Shown: positions 21,907 to 31,035 of the stretch, one piece after another
Position numbering within the stretch: position 1 is the stretch's first letter
Layout of the letters: every line of letters starts with the position of its first letter
NCBI GenBank assembly: GCA_949752745.1
Contig: OX457033.1
Span: 18,391,907-18,455,906 of the forward strand
Source: Protula sp. h YS-2021
Lineage: Eukaryota > Annelida > Polychaeta > Sabellida > Serpulidae
Length of the DNA: 64,000 nt
Reading direction: 5' to 3'
Translations under genes and position numbers: made by a program
The notes under the pieces: model-generated
What the model was told of the DNA's origin: nothing
The model's database searches: none
What the model saw: only the letters and a program-made list of their open reading frames with translations

Positions 21907-22214
21907 AAGCATACACACACAATCCATCTAGGTATCACAACCATTTTCTTCGTCAAGTGGGTGGAGAATTACCAGAATTTAAAGGAGCGCGAATACAATA
22001 CGGAGATGGTATTGGTTCAATACTGGGATCATTGGCTCGCAAAGCTATTCCACTGTTTAAGACAGGGGCGAAAGATGTTACAGGTCGAGTAGCACAACGT
22101 ATGTTTGGTGGTGGGTTACGAGGACAAAAGAGAGCGAAACGAGCAAAACGTGTCAGAAGGCGAAAGGCAGCTAAACAGATAACATCAACAAAACATAAGA
22201 AAGATATTTTTTGA
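21903..22214 (+). CDS. pVI/pX-like small virion protein
   Basis: Intact 103-codon ORF from ATG 21903, overlapping the penton stop by 4 bp. The middle, YGDGIGSILGSLARKAIPLF, is a glycine-broken amphipathic stretch, and the C-terminal third is Arg/Lys-rich (GQKRAKRAKRVRRRKAAK). Adenovirus pVI/pX-type proteins combine a membrane-active amphipathic part with a basic DNA-binding part. Polintons carry an equivalent between penton and major capsid. Assignment is by position and composition. Confidence 0.65.
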   Translation: MKAYTHNPSRYHNHFLRQVGGELPEFKGARIQYGDGIGSILGSLARKAIPLFKTGAKDVTGRVAQRMFGGGLRGQKRAKRAKRVRRRKAAKQITSTKHKKDIF

Positions 22215-22216
22215 TC

Positions 22217-23410
22217 ATGTCTTTAATTCATAATCATTCTTGTGAATGTAGCCTTTCTCCATTAGAATGGTTTCACATACCACCAACGCAAACTGCTGTA
22301 GAAAAAAGTTATAATGTAGAATATCAACCAATGACTACCATTAGAGAGGGTACTCCAATAGAATTCTACATTCCTGCGAGTAAAAGAAGAATATCTAGAT
22401 TTAAAGAACAGTAAACTCCATATTGTATGTCGCATTGTAAATGCTGATGGAACACTGTGTGGTGTAGATGATAATGTGTCATGTATCAATGATTTGTTTA
22501 ATGGGTTGTGGTCCAATATTGAACTATTTCTAAATGATCGTTTGATATCACATAGTAACAATACCCATGGTTATACCAGCATCATATCTCATCTCATTCA
22601 TGACTCGGAAGAAAGTCTCCATTCTGAGCGCTCTATGCGTCTCATCTTTAAAGATACTGCCGGGTCAATGAATACTCATGAGTTGAAAAGACCTAATCAT
22701 GAAAGATATGTATCAGGTTTTCATGTAAATGCTGATGGCGGCGATCTAGCTGAAACAGGAAATAGTGGTGTACATAATCGCTATTTGTATACATGTCTAA
22801 GCCGTGAGTTTATGCTTACAGTTGGTTTAAGGGTAGATTTGTTTAAGCGGCATCGTTATCTTCCCAATGGTGTTAGTATGAAATTACGTTTACATAGACA
22901 AAAAGATGAATATATATTAATGGCTGCAAATAATGGTTTTAAAGTAGAAGTGAGAGAAGCGTTTTTAACCATTCGCAAAGTGAGGGTTAGTCCAGGTATT
23001 CCATAATGAGAAATCCATACAATTTTGAACATTTTAATCTTAACTTTATGCAGCTTTACTCTGATGGCGAACCAGTCCTATCCAAACCTCTCAAGCTTGA
23101 TATAAATCGAGGCAAATATCTTGATGCTTTTGAAACTCTTTACAAATCTTTTGATAGATTGGATGGTGAGAAAAGTTCCATTATAAAACGGGAAGATTGG
23201 CCTAGAGGTTATTCTTTATTTTCTTTTGACTTAACACCTGATTATGATGGTGCTGATCATTATGCCCTTATCAAACATGGGAATTTGAGACTAGAAATGA
23301 ATTTTGCTGGTGCCTTGCAAAATACAGTCAATGCTATAGTGTATGCTGAATTTGATAACATTGTTGAAATAAGTGCAAATCGTAGCATTCAATTCGACTA
23401 CCAGTCATGA
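22217..23410 (+). pseudogene. Major capsid protein (hexon-like), broken in three frames
   Basis: Double jelly-roll capsid protein. Segment 1 (ATG 22217 to ~22380) has the N-terminal PIEFYIPAS block. Segment 2 (to TAA 23004-23006) has FLNDRLISHSNNTHGY and RLIFKDTAGSMN, both characteristic. Segment 3 (23006-23410) has NPYNFEHFNLNFMQLYSDGE and the final strands. The frame changes near 22380 and at 23004-23008. The connecting region normally present between segments 2 and 3 seems to be missing, so an internal deletion probably created the TAATG junction. Confidence 0.85.
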
Positions 23411-23844
23411 ACACGAAGCAGATAGAAGCCATACTATCCCGTGATGCCGCGACAAAAGACTTGTTTCAAGGTGTGTTTGCCATGGACCAGTTACCATCTT
23501 TACAACGCGGTGCCTATGTCATCAACACAGACGATCATGATGAGCCAGGAGAGCATTGGGTGGCAGTATATTATGACGAGGACCCTGCAGAATATTTTGA
23601 CTCTTATAGACTTTTACCTATAGACAGTCGTTTGAATAAGTTTTTAAAGTTTAATTTCATTTATAATTCAGTTCCATTACAAACACCGATACCATCTACA
23701 TGTGGATTTTATTGTGTGTATTATATAATTCAAAGAGCTCGAGGACATAGTCCGTTTGAAATCATTGATGTATTAAGAAGAAGTGATGGTGACTTTGTTG
23801 TAAAGGATTTTGTATATAGACATTATAAGCCATTATTTAATTGA
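23407..23844 (+). CDS. Adenain-like cysteine protease (C5/Ulp1 fold)
   Basis: Virion maturation protease. An intact 145-codon ORF from ATG 23407, overlapping the major-capsid stop by ATGA. GEHWVAVYYD holds the catalytic His50, EYFDSY the acidic Asp65, and PSTCGFYCVYYI the nucleophile Cys99 with the usual aromatic following. A Gln (residue 92) precedes the Cys as expected for the oxyanion hole. Length is short compared with adenovirus proteases but usual for Polintons. It is the last rightward gene; AATAAA lies 67 bp beyond its stop. Confidence 0.9.
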   Translation: MNTKQIEAILSRDAATKDLFQGVFAMDQLPSLQRGAYVINTDDHDEPGEHWVAVYYDEDPAEYFDSYRLLPIDSRLNKFLKFNFIYNSVPLQTPIPSTCGFYCVYYIIQRARGHSPFEIIDVLRRSDGDFVVKDFVYRHYKPLFN

Positions 23845-23910
23845 TGCTGTATTAGTTAAGTTGTATTAGTTAAGTTATTGGTAATTGCTAATTTTATTAT
23901 GGATATTCTA

Positions 23911-23916
23911 AATAAA
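23911..23916 (+). terminator. Poly(A) signal of the rightward virion block
   Basis: AATAAA 67 bp after the protease stop codon, followed by a T-rich stretch at 23939-23948. Confidence 0.65.
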
Positions 23917-23993
23917 CAAGACAGTTTTATACAACATTCTTTTTTTATTGTGTTATACATTATTTACATTTTAACAATTGTTTTACATTAAAC

Positions 23994-23999
23994 TTTTAT
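23994..23999 (-). terminator. Poly(A) signal of the leftward block
   Basis: AATAAA on the minus strand, about 35 bp beyond the stop of the ORF ending at 24035. It faces the rightward signal at 23911 across about 80 bp, giving a tail-to-tail junction. Confidence 0.6.
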
Positions 24000-24034
24000 T
24001 TCACAAATACATTCAATATATCGATAAACAAGTG

Positions 24035-24619
24035 CTATTCATTCCAATCTAAATTAATATATGTATCAAAGACATTACACCAACGTTTGTAAATGCTATG
24101 AAAACTAGCATAACACTGTCCATTACCAAACTTTATTATTTTAACATCTTCGTGTTCAGACAGTTTCAGTTCATATCCATGATCATTCATGTCAATGTCC
24201 ATCACCATAACACACATGGAATGTGTTAGCTCAATGGACTTGGTGCCCCGCATGAATTGCACTCCTTCCTCTTTGAATTCAAGCGTCAGGTTCTTTCCAA
24301 TCCAATGCTTGCAACAGAGCGTACCATTCCACTGTGTTGAGGGTGAGTAGTCGTAGCGTTCTGTAAGCTCGTCATATTGGCGAAATCGTACAAACACGTC
24401 GAGACAGTTTTCAGTCACACGCACTTCTAAATCCTCTGAGAGTATTAGGAGAAAGCCAGGTATCCTCAACTTCTCTAGATGGTCTTTCAACACAGATTGT
24501 TCGTCAGTTGATAGAATGATATACTTTCCAAAATGTCGTAGCACAATGTCATCACATAAGTTTCTCAGATATGAGAATCCATTTGTAATTGGTTCATATT
24601 CCGATAAAAAGTCTTCCAT
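24035..24619 (-). CDS. Unknown Polinton protein, about 194 residues
   Basis: Open from ATG at 24619 (MEDFLSEYEPI...). Acidic, with alternating hydrophobic and charged residues suggestive of beta structure (LEVRVTENCLDVFVRFRQY, IIKFGNGQCYASFHSIYKRW). No known motif, signal or membrane segment. It sits between the PC4-like gene and the poly(A) junction, where Polintons often carry variable genes. Confidence 0.6.
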   Translation of the reverse strand: MEDFLSEYEPITNGFSYLRNLCDDIVLRHFGKYIILSTDEQSVLKDHLEKLRIPGFLLILSEDLEVRVTENCLDVFVRFRQYDELTERYDYSPSTQWNGTLCCKHWIGKNLTLEFKEEGVQFMRGTKSIELTHSMCVMVMDIDMNDHGYELKLSEHEDVKIIKFGNGQCYASFHSIYKRWCNVFDTYINLDWNE

Positions 24620-24673
24620 CTCGTTCAACAGTCAGATCAACTGTGAGCTGTCTCCTTGTCAGCAAAGACGTTT

Positions 24674-24925
24674 TTATGCTCGCAAGATGGTGAAGAGTGG
24701 ATGTTGTATAGCTTCTAGGAATCGTAAGACTGCGCGCCAGTTCTTCATATCAAAGTGAATCATATCTGCATATGGATTATCTGGCACAACTCTATGATAA
24801 TCCAGTGGATAATCCTGTAAAAGATTTTGTATGTTAGAATTATGTTCAATCACATACACTTCAACTTTATTTTCAAGTCTGCGTTTAAACCCAGGTTTAA
24901 GCGATATGTTTTTAAAGTCTTTCTA
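24674..24925 (-). pseudogene. Open stretch without start codon, unknown
   Basis: About 80 codons open, ending in YADMIHFDMKNWRAVLRFLEA and a stop at 24674. No ATG in frame; a stop lies just upstream near 24926. MKNWRAVLRFLE resembles a strand-helix end but is not diagnostic. Either the decayed end of a gene or an exon. Confidence 0.35.
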
Positions 24926-25022
24926 CACTTCAGGTTTAAACCGGTAATCAGAAATTATCCTATTATTACTTCATTCCTCCCATTTACAGTAAGGTAAGCA
25001 CCACCGTTAAACATGAGTGCAT

Positions 25023-25361
25023 TCATGATGAGAATACCTTGTTATGAGCCGTCTTCTTGTCTTCGAAGCCTTTTATCCACTTCTTCACTTGCTTCTTCAA
25101 CATTTTCCATTCAGGTATTGTTAACAAAATACCCTTTTTCATAGGACGGTTTCTTCCAGTCCCCTCATCTCTCAGGTACTTGCGAATGTTTACCACTCCT
25201 CCATTGCTTTGTTTCATAATCTTGATATACTTTCCATTTCTTAGAGAAAGCATTCCATCCCACGACTGTGGTGTTGGTGCCGTCTCCACTTTTAAGTCTT
25301 TAACTATATCTGCAAGAGTATCCATATCAGTTGCAGATCTCTTACGACTTCCATGTTCCAT
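25023..25361 (-). CDS. PC4-like ssDNA-binding protein
   Basis: 112 codons from ATG 25361. Residues about 40-92 fit the PC4/Sub1 fold: a strand with GKYIKIMKQSNGGVVNIRKY, a charged loop, then MKKGILLTIPEWKMLKKQV, where the KKGI-L-T-xxxW-xxL pattern is the family's hallmark. PC4-type proteins bind single-stranded DNA and melted promoters, which would suit protein-primed replication. A TATAAAAG (25416-25423, minus strand) ends 54 bp upstream and overlaps the PolB stop. Function in the element is inference. Confidence 0.7.
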   Translation of the reverse strand: MEHGSRKRSATDMDTLADIVKDLKVETAPTPQSWDGMLSLRNGKYIKIMKQSNGGVVNIRKYLRDEGTGRNRPMKKGILLTIPEWKMLKKQVKKWIKGFEDKKTAHNKVFSS

Positions 25362-25415
25362 GTTAACCCTTCAATGTTCACACCTCAAATAACTCTTACG
25401 TTGGAGGACCTCCCC

Positions 25416-25423
25416 TCTTTTAT
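25416..25423 (-). promoter_or_regulatory. TATA box of the PC4-like gene
   Basis: TATAAAAG on the minus strand, 54 bp before ATG 25361. It overlaps the stop codon of the upstream PolB gene (25420-25422), so the promoter is embedded in the neighbour's end. Confidence 0.6.
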
Positions 25424-28400
25424 ACCACAGCCTTATAATGTCCATGAGCTAAGGTGGAAAAGGCATCATCCAATACATATCGTTTGTCATCATATGGGGA
25501 GAGGGCTACCTTTCTCAATTTCTCCGAGAAAAGCTGGTGACTATGACTTCGAATAATGTGTCCTGTAGCCATTGTTTGAGTTTTCTTGAACAAACTGTCT
25601 CTATACTGCACATGTTTAATACGTCTTTGACAAGCTTGCGTGATGCCTTTAGCTATATGTTTGTCTTTCCCGCCACACAATAAACTGTACATTTTCGGTC
25701 TGAGTTCAACAAACTCTTCAATAGGGATGCCTGCCGTCTCATCTTTCATTTTCCCAAGCACTTTTTTGTTCACGTTGGAATGTAGGAAGTGATCCCGCCG
25801 ATAGTCACTTGTATCGAACAGGTCAGCATCTTGCTGCATATCCTTGTAGATATCTTCCGTTTCTATGTCGTAACATAGACTGTCGGTGTCGCTGAACAAC
25901 AACTTGGCATTGGGATACTTGACCATGATGTAGTTGTAATGAAAGTTGAACATAAGCACTTTGCTGAGGTCGAGAATGGTGAAGCCAACTTGAATGGGTT
26001 TATCCAAAAGCAAATCCACTTTGCGCAAATGTACAGCGGTCAAATCTTCGTTGAAAATTTTGAATTTGTGGAAAGAAGGTTTGGCTACAAGTTTCTTGAA
26101 CCGCTTTTCCTTGTGAACCAGTTCAACATTGATTCGCTTTCTCACATTGTCCATGGTTTTAACAAACACAGAGTTGTTCATCAGTTTGAAGAAGTCTTTC
26201 TCAAACGGGTTCTTGGCCAATTTTCTCTTTTCCGTGTTCAAGGTAATGTATTTTGCCAACCATTTGCTCTGTTTAAACATGATGGCGCGATGTACTTTGG
26301 TGACTTTCAACCCGAGTGAGACGTACTGTTGTAAATTCCTGTAATGAAGTACATATTTCTTCTTGTCAGACAAGTTAGGAATGAGGTTTTCACTGGGTTT
26401 GTCTTTCATGTTCAGATCTTTCCGCAGCTTCTGACTGTACTCTGACAATTCTCCAACTTTGACACATTTCCGTTCTGGAGCCACTGGGTAGTGATTATGA
26501 TGATCATGGATTCAATTTGGATATTCTAAATCCACTTCCAAAATGAATCCAATGTCATCATCTTCAGCTACATCCATGAAGTCGAGGGATTCTGGCTCGC
26601 TCACCGACATAAATCCTCTTTCCGCAATGCTTTGTGACATGGCCCGGCCATACAAGTCGTTTGCGTCGAGGTACATCAGAGAGTTGTTTGGTATCTCAGA
26701 ATTGCAATCTGCTACGTAGGGATTATTTGATTTCGCATACTTGTGTGTGATCACAGATATTCCTCCACGTATGCCTTGCTCAACCATTTGGTACATTTCA
26801 ATGTCATTAATCAATTCCAACTTCACCTTTGTCGCTTTTAACATTGCATCCCACGACAGTACAGGATCCAATTCATACGTATTGAGGCACACTTGACGAA
26901 AATTTTCAAACACGTTAGCTAGTAATAACACAACTGATTTCAGGTATAGGTCGTGGTATTCACCAAATATGGTACAGTTGAATGTATCCCACACCTTCTG
27001 CGCATGCGCATAATCCTCATCGCTAATGTCCTCTTCGCTAAGCTGACTATAAAACTTGTCATTTTTTATGCAACAAATCTTGTTGATCACTATCGTGAAT
27101 GTGAGAGGTCATGTTGTAGAAGTTATCTGTCCCTTCTGCTGCAAGGTTGGATACCAACTTCTGTAGAGAGGTACTTATGAACTGGAAGCTGTCTCTAAAT
27201 TTCAGATTGCTCATGGTGAATGCAATATATTTCTCAATGGTGTTGGGAATGACTGTAATCGTTTCACCTTTGAATTTCCCGATTTCCTCCATGATTAGGT
27301 GACTGTCATTGCCTCGCAAATTGTGGAAAAACACGGGAATGATAAAAGAGTGTTTATCCTCTTGCTTATCCTTTCTAAGTCGAAATTGCAAGTTGCATTC
27401 ATTATGTGCAACCCAAAGTTATTTGCCATTGATGTGGTCATGATCTCTCACACAATCTGCTCCTAGAGGTTCATGACAAATGTAGCAATCAACAGCGTTC
27501 TTGAAATTCTCTTTGTCTTCACAAGTCATCACCATTTCCTTTAGCCGCTCTAAACCACGTACAATACGATCACGTTCATTCACCATATGGTCTAAAAAGA
27601 CTTTTACAGCATTGTCTCCTCGATACACGACTGGTGCACGTGTGTCGTACTGGCTCACAACCACATAGGCAAAGCTGTTTGGACGATGATGTTGATACTT
27701 GTCCCCTTCTTCATGCTTTTGCGTGAAACATTCAAAGTCGGCATAAATCACAAAAGGCGTTCGCTGTTGTTTAGCTACATTCCTGAACTTGATGAAGGGT
27801 TCCTTGGGAAATGATAAACGTTGTGCTCCATTCTTGTCACACACTTCACGATGTTTATCTAAAAGATCTTGTCGTACAAACCCGTGAAGACAGTTGAAAC
27901 AATAAAAATATGCACACTTATGCTTTGATCGATAGCACATAAGTGTGCTAAAATTCTTGATGAGGCAGTAATGCCTCGTCTTATCATTGCTAATCTGAAG
28001 TAAGTGGATTTCTCTCGCACTGACGTTTCGACTAAGTTGTATTGGAACAACTACATCTTGTTCATATCCAAACACTTTAATGGCTACATCGTTCTCCTTT
28101 TCTTTGGAATGCCAGTAATTGGTGTCGGAAATGTCATACCCTCTACCTTTAATTCCGTCTCAAATGGCTTGTAATGATTCACGTGATTTGGGTTGCCGTC
28201 ATGAGGGTGAAGGTAAGCCAATACTGACCATAAGAAACACTTGTTGTCATCATTCTTAATGTTTATCACACAATTTGTTTTCTTCACTTTCTTCGGTAGT
28301 GGAATAAAACTACTCGCTTCCAGAGGCACCAACATAGCTGTGTGTACTTAAATGTACAGTATGTTATCCAATACCCAGCAAGAGTCTTGTCGCGCATGTT

Positions 28401-29031
28401 CGTCAAACTTAGTAAACAATTCTTTATAGGCTTCTGGCAAGTCCTGTTCAATATCTGCTGGATTGTATGCTGTATATGTTGGACTGCTGATGAAGGCATT
28501 ATCCACTTGTTCTACCATAACACCTTCAGCATTTGCTGTCAGTTTCTTGTAACGTGCATGCACTACAATATACCATTTCATTCCATGGTTTAAGGTCTAA
28601 ACAAATGTGCGTTGATACGGTTCTCTTGCTGTCGCATTTCAAGCAGTAAATCCGATCAATCCTCAGACTGAAACCGTTTTTCCTGCGCGTTTTCACCAAG
28701 ACTAACCCTTCTACCTCTACTTGTCCTGTCTTTTGTTTCTTTGAAACATGTTCTTCATGAGTCACATTTTCCATCTTAGCTGGTATGCATGCGTGTGCTT
28801 CATAAGTATCCATAGATGGAAATTCCACATTGCATTCAGTACACGGAACTGGACCGTATGGCCAAATGTCATCTTCTTCCATCTTTTGTCTCTTTGCTCC
28901 TTTCCCATGCTCTTCAACAGCATGTTTCACTAAAGTTTTCATCTCAGCTTTACTACATGTATGTGTCTCATAAGTATCCATAGATGGAAATTCTACATTG
29001 CATTCCGTACACTGAACTCTTCACGTTTCAT
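25420..29031 (-). pseudogene. Protein-primed DNA polymerase B with N-terminal zinc fingers, broken
   Basis: The Polinton replicase. From ATG about 29031 come tandem fingers of the form C-x2-C...EFPSMDTYExHxC (28.8-29.0 kb), then the N-terminal block with NDDNKCFLWSVLA (28.3 kb), Exo I YADFEC (27.73 kb), a Cys/His insert near 27.45 kb, Exo II FFHNLRGNDSH (27.30 kb), Exo III region (26.94 kb), motif A LDANDLYG (26.66 kb), motif B FKLMNNSVFVKT (26.17 kb) and motif C SDTDS (25.89 kb). At least three frame changes and three in-frame stops (near 28348, 27419 and 26512) break it. The Exo III Asp reads Val and the motif B Gly reads Val. Confidence 0.9.
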
Positions 29032-29100
29032 CTTAGCTGGTTGTTGTTGTTCCGTCAACTGCTGAAACTGAAGTGCTGAAATGTAATCTCAGACATCCCC

Positions 29101-29108
29101 CTTTTATA
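29101..29108 (-). promoter_or_regulatory. TATA box of the polymerase gene
   Basis: TATAAAAG on the minus strand, 70 bp before the first PolB-frame ATG at 29031. Same octamer as at 18442 and 25416. Confidence 0.6.
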
Positions 29109-29181
29109 CACACTCATGCATAGACAGAATTTGCGTTTTCATTTCACAACAGAGGATGGTCCTTAGAAGGACCGAAAAATG

Positions 29182-29551
29182 TTAGTAGGTTGGCTCTTCA
29201 CCAACAAGTCGGGTTTCCGCAACTACACTGGTATCTGTAAAAACTGCTCCATCGTGAAAGGTCTTCTTGAGCACTTGAAAGGATGAAAATTGTAATATTT
29301 GATGCTTCTCAGCGTTGCACCGCACCACCAGCAGTCTGTGCTTGGCTCTGGTCCAGGTAATGATGCCGTAAACTTGTACCATAGCAAACCACCATAGGTT
29401 TGCAACAGTACCGACGAGGTGCATTGTGGTGTACCGGGCAGTTGTGTGGTTCTCCTGGATATTCTAACCACACCCAACACTTGTGGCATTCTGTTGTCAG
29501 CGTCACTGCCTTGCCGTTTCGCATCACTGTGATTGTACGAGTTGTGGACAT
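29182..29551 (-). pseudogene. Small Cys/His protein, probably frameshifted
   Basis: From ATG 29551 the first frame runs 80 codons with ECHKCWVWLEYPGEPHNC and PVHHNAPRRYCC, a compact Cys/His cluster (C-x2-C-x12-C-x2-HH) likely to bind zinc. A second frame (29424-29182) continues with more natural-looking sequence (IITWTRAKHRLLVVRC, AVFTDTSVVAE) to its own stop, so a frameshift near 29390 is likely. No family recognised. Confidence 0.45.
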
Positions 29552-29817
29552 CGTGCTGCTTGTTTTGGGAAATGTGGCCTTTAACCCCCATTTATATACT
29601 ACTACATACTAGCGGCCATCCTCGCAGTATATGCTGGCCACGGGGGGGGGGGTCCTGACAGAGCACATCTATGAGCACCGGGGGGAGGGGGGTCCTGACA
29701 GAGCACATCTATGAGTACCCGGGGTGAGGGGGGAGGGGGGTCCTCACTTGAGGTGGTATATAACTGCTAGTCATTTCAGTTCAGGCTCACAACCGCTTTG
29801 CAACTGCTTCCGTAAAC
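29552..29817. promoter_or_regulatory. Divergent promoter spacer with G-tracts, right end
   Basis: TATATAAA on the minus strand (29591-29598) lies 39 bp before the leftward ATG 29551. TATATAA (29757-29763) lies 54 bp before the rightward ATG 29818. Between them is a 40-45 bp unit repeated about 2.5 times, G-tracts followed by TCCTGACAGAGCACATCTAT. The layout mirrors the left-end spacer at 17.07-17.36 kb. Confidence 0.65.
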
Positions 29818-30369
29818 ATGGAGTGCTACTTTGCCTTGAATGATGCGCTGACATTGAGAGAAGTGAGGGAAGTTCACGTGCCAGTGACTCCGCCAGCAAC
29901 ACCGCCACACCGCTTCTTCTTCTATCAGCTGCTGCCGGACCCAGCTAACAGCTCAGTACTATGCCTGCCTGTGTTTTTTGATAGGATGGTGACTCTCGGA
30001 AAGCGACTGCGTGATATTGAGGCTAGACATTATGACCAGGCATTTTTCAGATCCATGATGCTGGGGAAGGCAATTCCCTCCCGCCTGGAGGAAGAAGAGT
30101 ACCCGGCCTGGGGAAGATTCTACTTGCAGCAGGAACTTGAATTCTGTATTGGATGCGGGTGTATGCTCTCCCCAGACCGGGTATTGGCAGAATGCGGGCA
30201 CCAACTATGCATATACTGTGCATCTCTCTGGACGCAGCTAACAGCCTTGCACGACGGCTACACGATCCGGTGCTTCTATTGCGGTGTATCAAGCGATCAC
30301 TTCCTCTTCAATGGTCAACAGTTAACCCAGTGCAGCAGACCAGTCCAAGATGTGGTGGAGCTTTACTGA
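29818..30369 (+). CDS. RING-finger protein (candidate E3 ubiquitin ligase)
   Basis: Intact 183-codon ORF from ATG 29818, 54 bp after a TATA box. Residues 110-155 give C-x2-C-x12-C-x-H-x2-C-x2-C-x17-C-x2-C, a complete C3HC4 RING-HC arrangement with CGH at its centre. The N-terminal 100 residues (proline-rich start, hydrophobic FFFYQLLP, charged helix) match nothing I know. RING proteins usually pass ubiquitin from E2 enzymes to substrates. It is the last gene before the right TIR, the usual place for accessory host-interaction genes. RING status is strong; ligase activity is inference. Confidence 0.7.
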   Translation: MECYFALNDALTLREVREVHVPVTPPATPPHRFFFYQLLPDPANSSVLCLPVFFDRMVTLGKRLRDIEARHYDQAFFRSMMLGKAIPSRLEEEEYPAWGRFYLQQELEFCIGCGCMLSPDRVLAECGHQLCIYCASLWTQLTALHDGYTIRCFYCGVSSDHFLFNGQQLTQCSRPVQDVVELY

Positions 30370-30867
30370 GTCCGGCAGCAGAAACAGACCTTCGGCCCTT
30401 CTAAGGGCCACCCACTAATACGAAATAAGCGCTAATCGTGTCATGGCGTTAGTATGTATGTGTATGCATGAGAGTGTGGGAAATGCTAAAAAAAAGATAT
30501 ATAAAAAAAATTTAGAAAAGGGGGGCTATTTGTATACCCCTATTTATACCCCTTTTGACTTTAAGGGGGCCTTATAGGTGAGCTCTAACCATGTAGCTAT
30601 GAGTTCTCTATTTATAAAATGGAGAACTTATATTTGGGGAGGTGTCCCATCTGTCCGTCTGCCCACGTTTGCCGTAGGTGTGATGGAGAGAGAGAGCTCT
30701 CTGCGGTTAAAAATAGCGTGGCTTAAGGAAACATTGCTTGCTCACTTTTAATTGCTTTTGCGATGGCCCGGTTGATCCTTTTCTTTTTACGAAGGCCCGT
30801 TTGCCCCGGCTGCCCGTTTAACCCGCTGCCCGTTTGAATGGCTGCCCGTTTGAATGGCTGCCCACAC

Positions 30868-30978
30868 ATTATGACGTTCATGTGACGTTCATATGACGTC
30901 CATATGACGTCAATATGACAACCATATGACAACCATATTACACCCATATCACGTCCATATCACGTCCATATGACGTCA
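30868..30978. repeat. 11-bp tandem array in right TIR
   Basis: About ten 11-bp units (inverse of GTCATATGGAC/GTCATATGGTT) ending at the CRE-like site 30971-30978. One unit fewer than the left array. Confidence 0.9.
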
Positions 30979-31035
30979 CTGTTTTAGAAACCCAATGGGG
31001 CTTCTAAAACACCTCGTGACGTCATAATGACGTCA
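30971..31035. promoter_or_regulatory. Three TGACGTCA palindromes, right TIR
   Basis: Exact TGACGTCA at 30971-30978, 31017-31024 and 31028-31035, mirroring the left TIR in number and spacing. Confidence 0.7.

Noticed and set aside
23004..23008. TAATG overlap as a genuine two-gene junction
   Set aside because: The ORFs on both sides are parts of one major capsid protein, so it is more likely a deletion scar.
25939..26319. Plus-strand 126-codon ORF
   Set aside because: Antisense to PolB motif B/C region; shadow.
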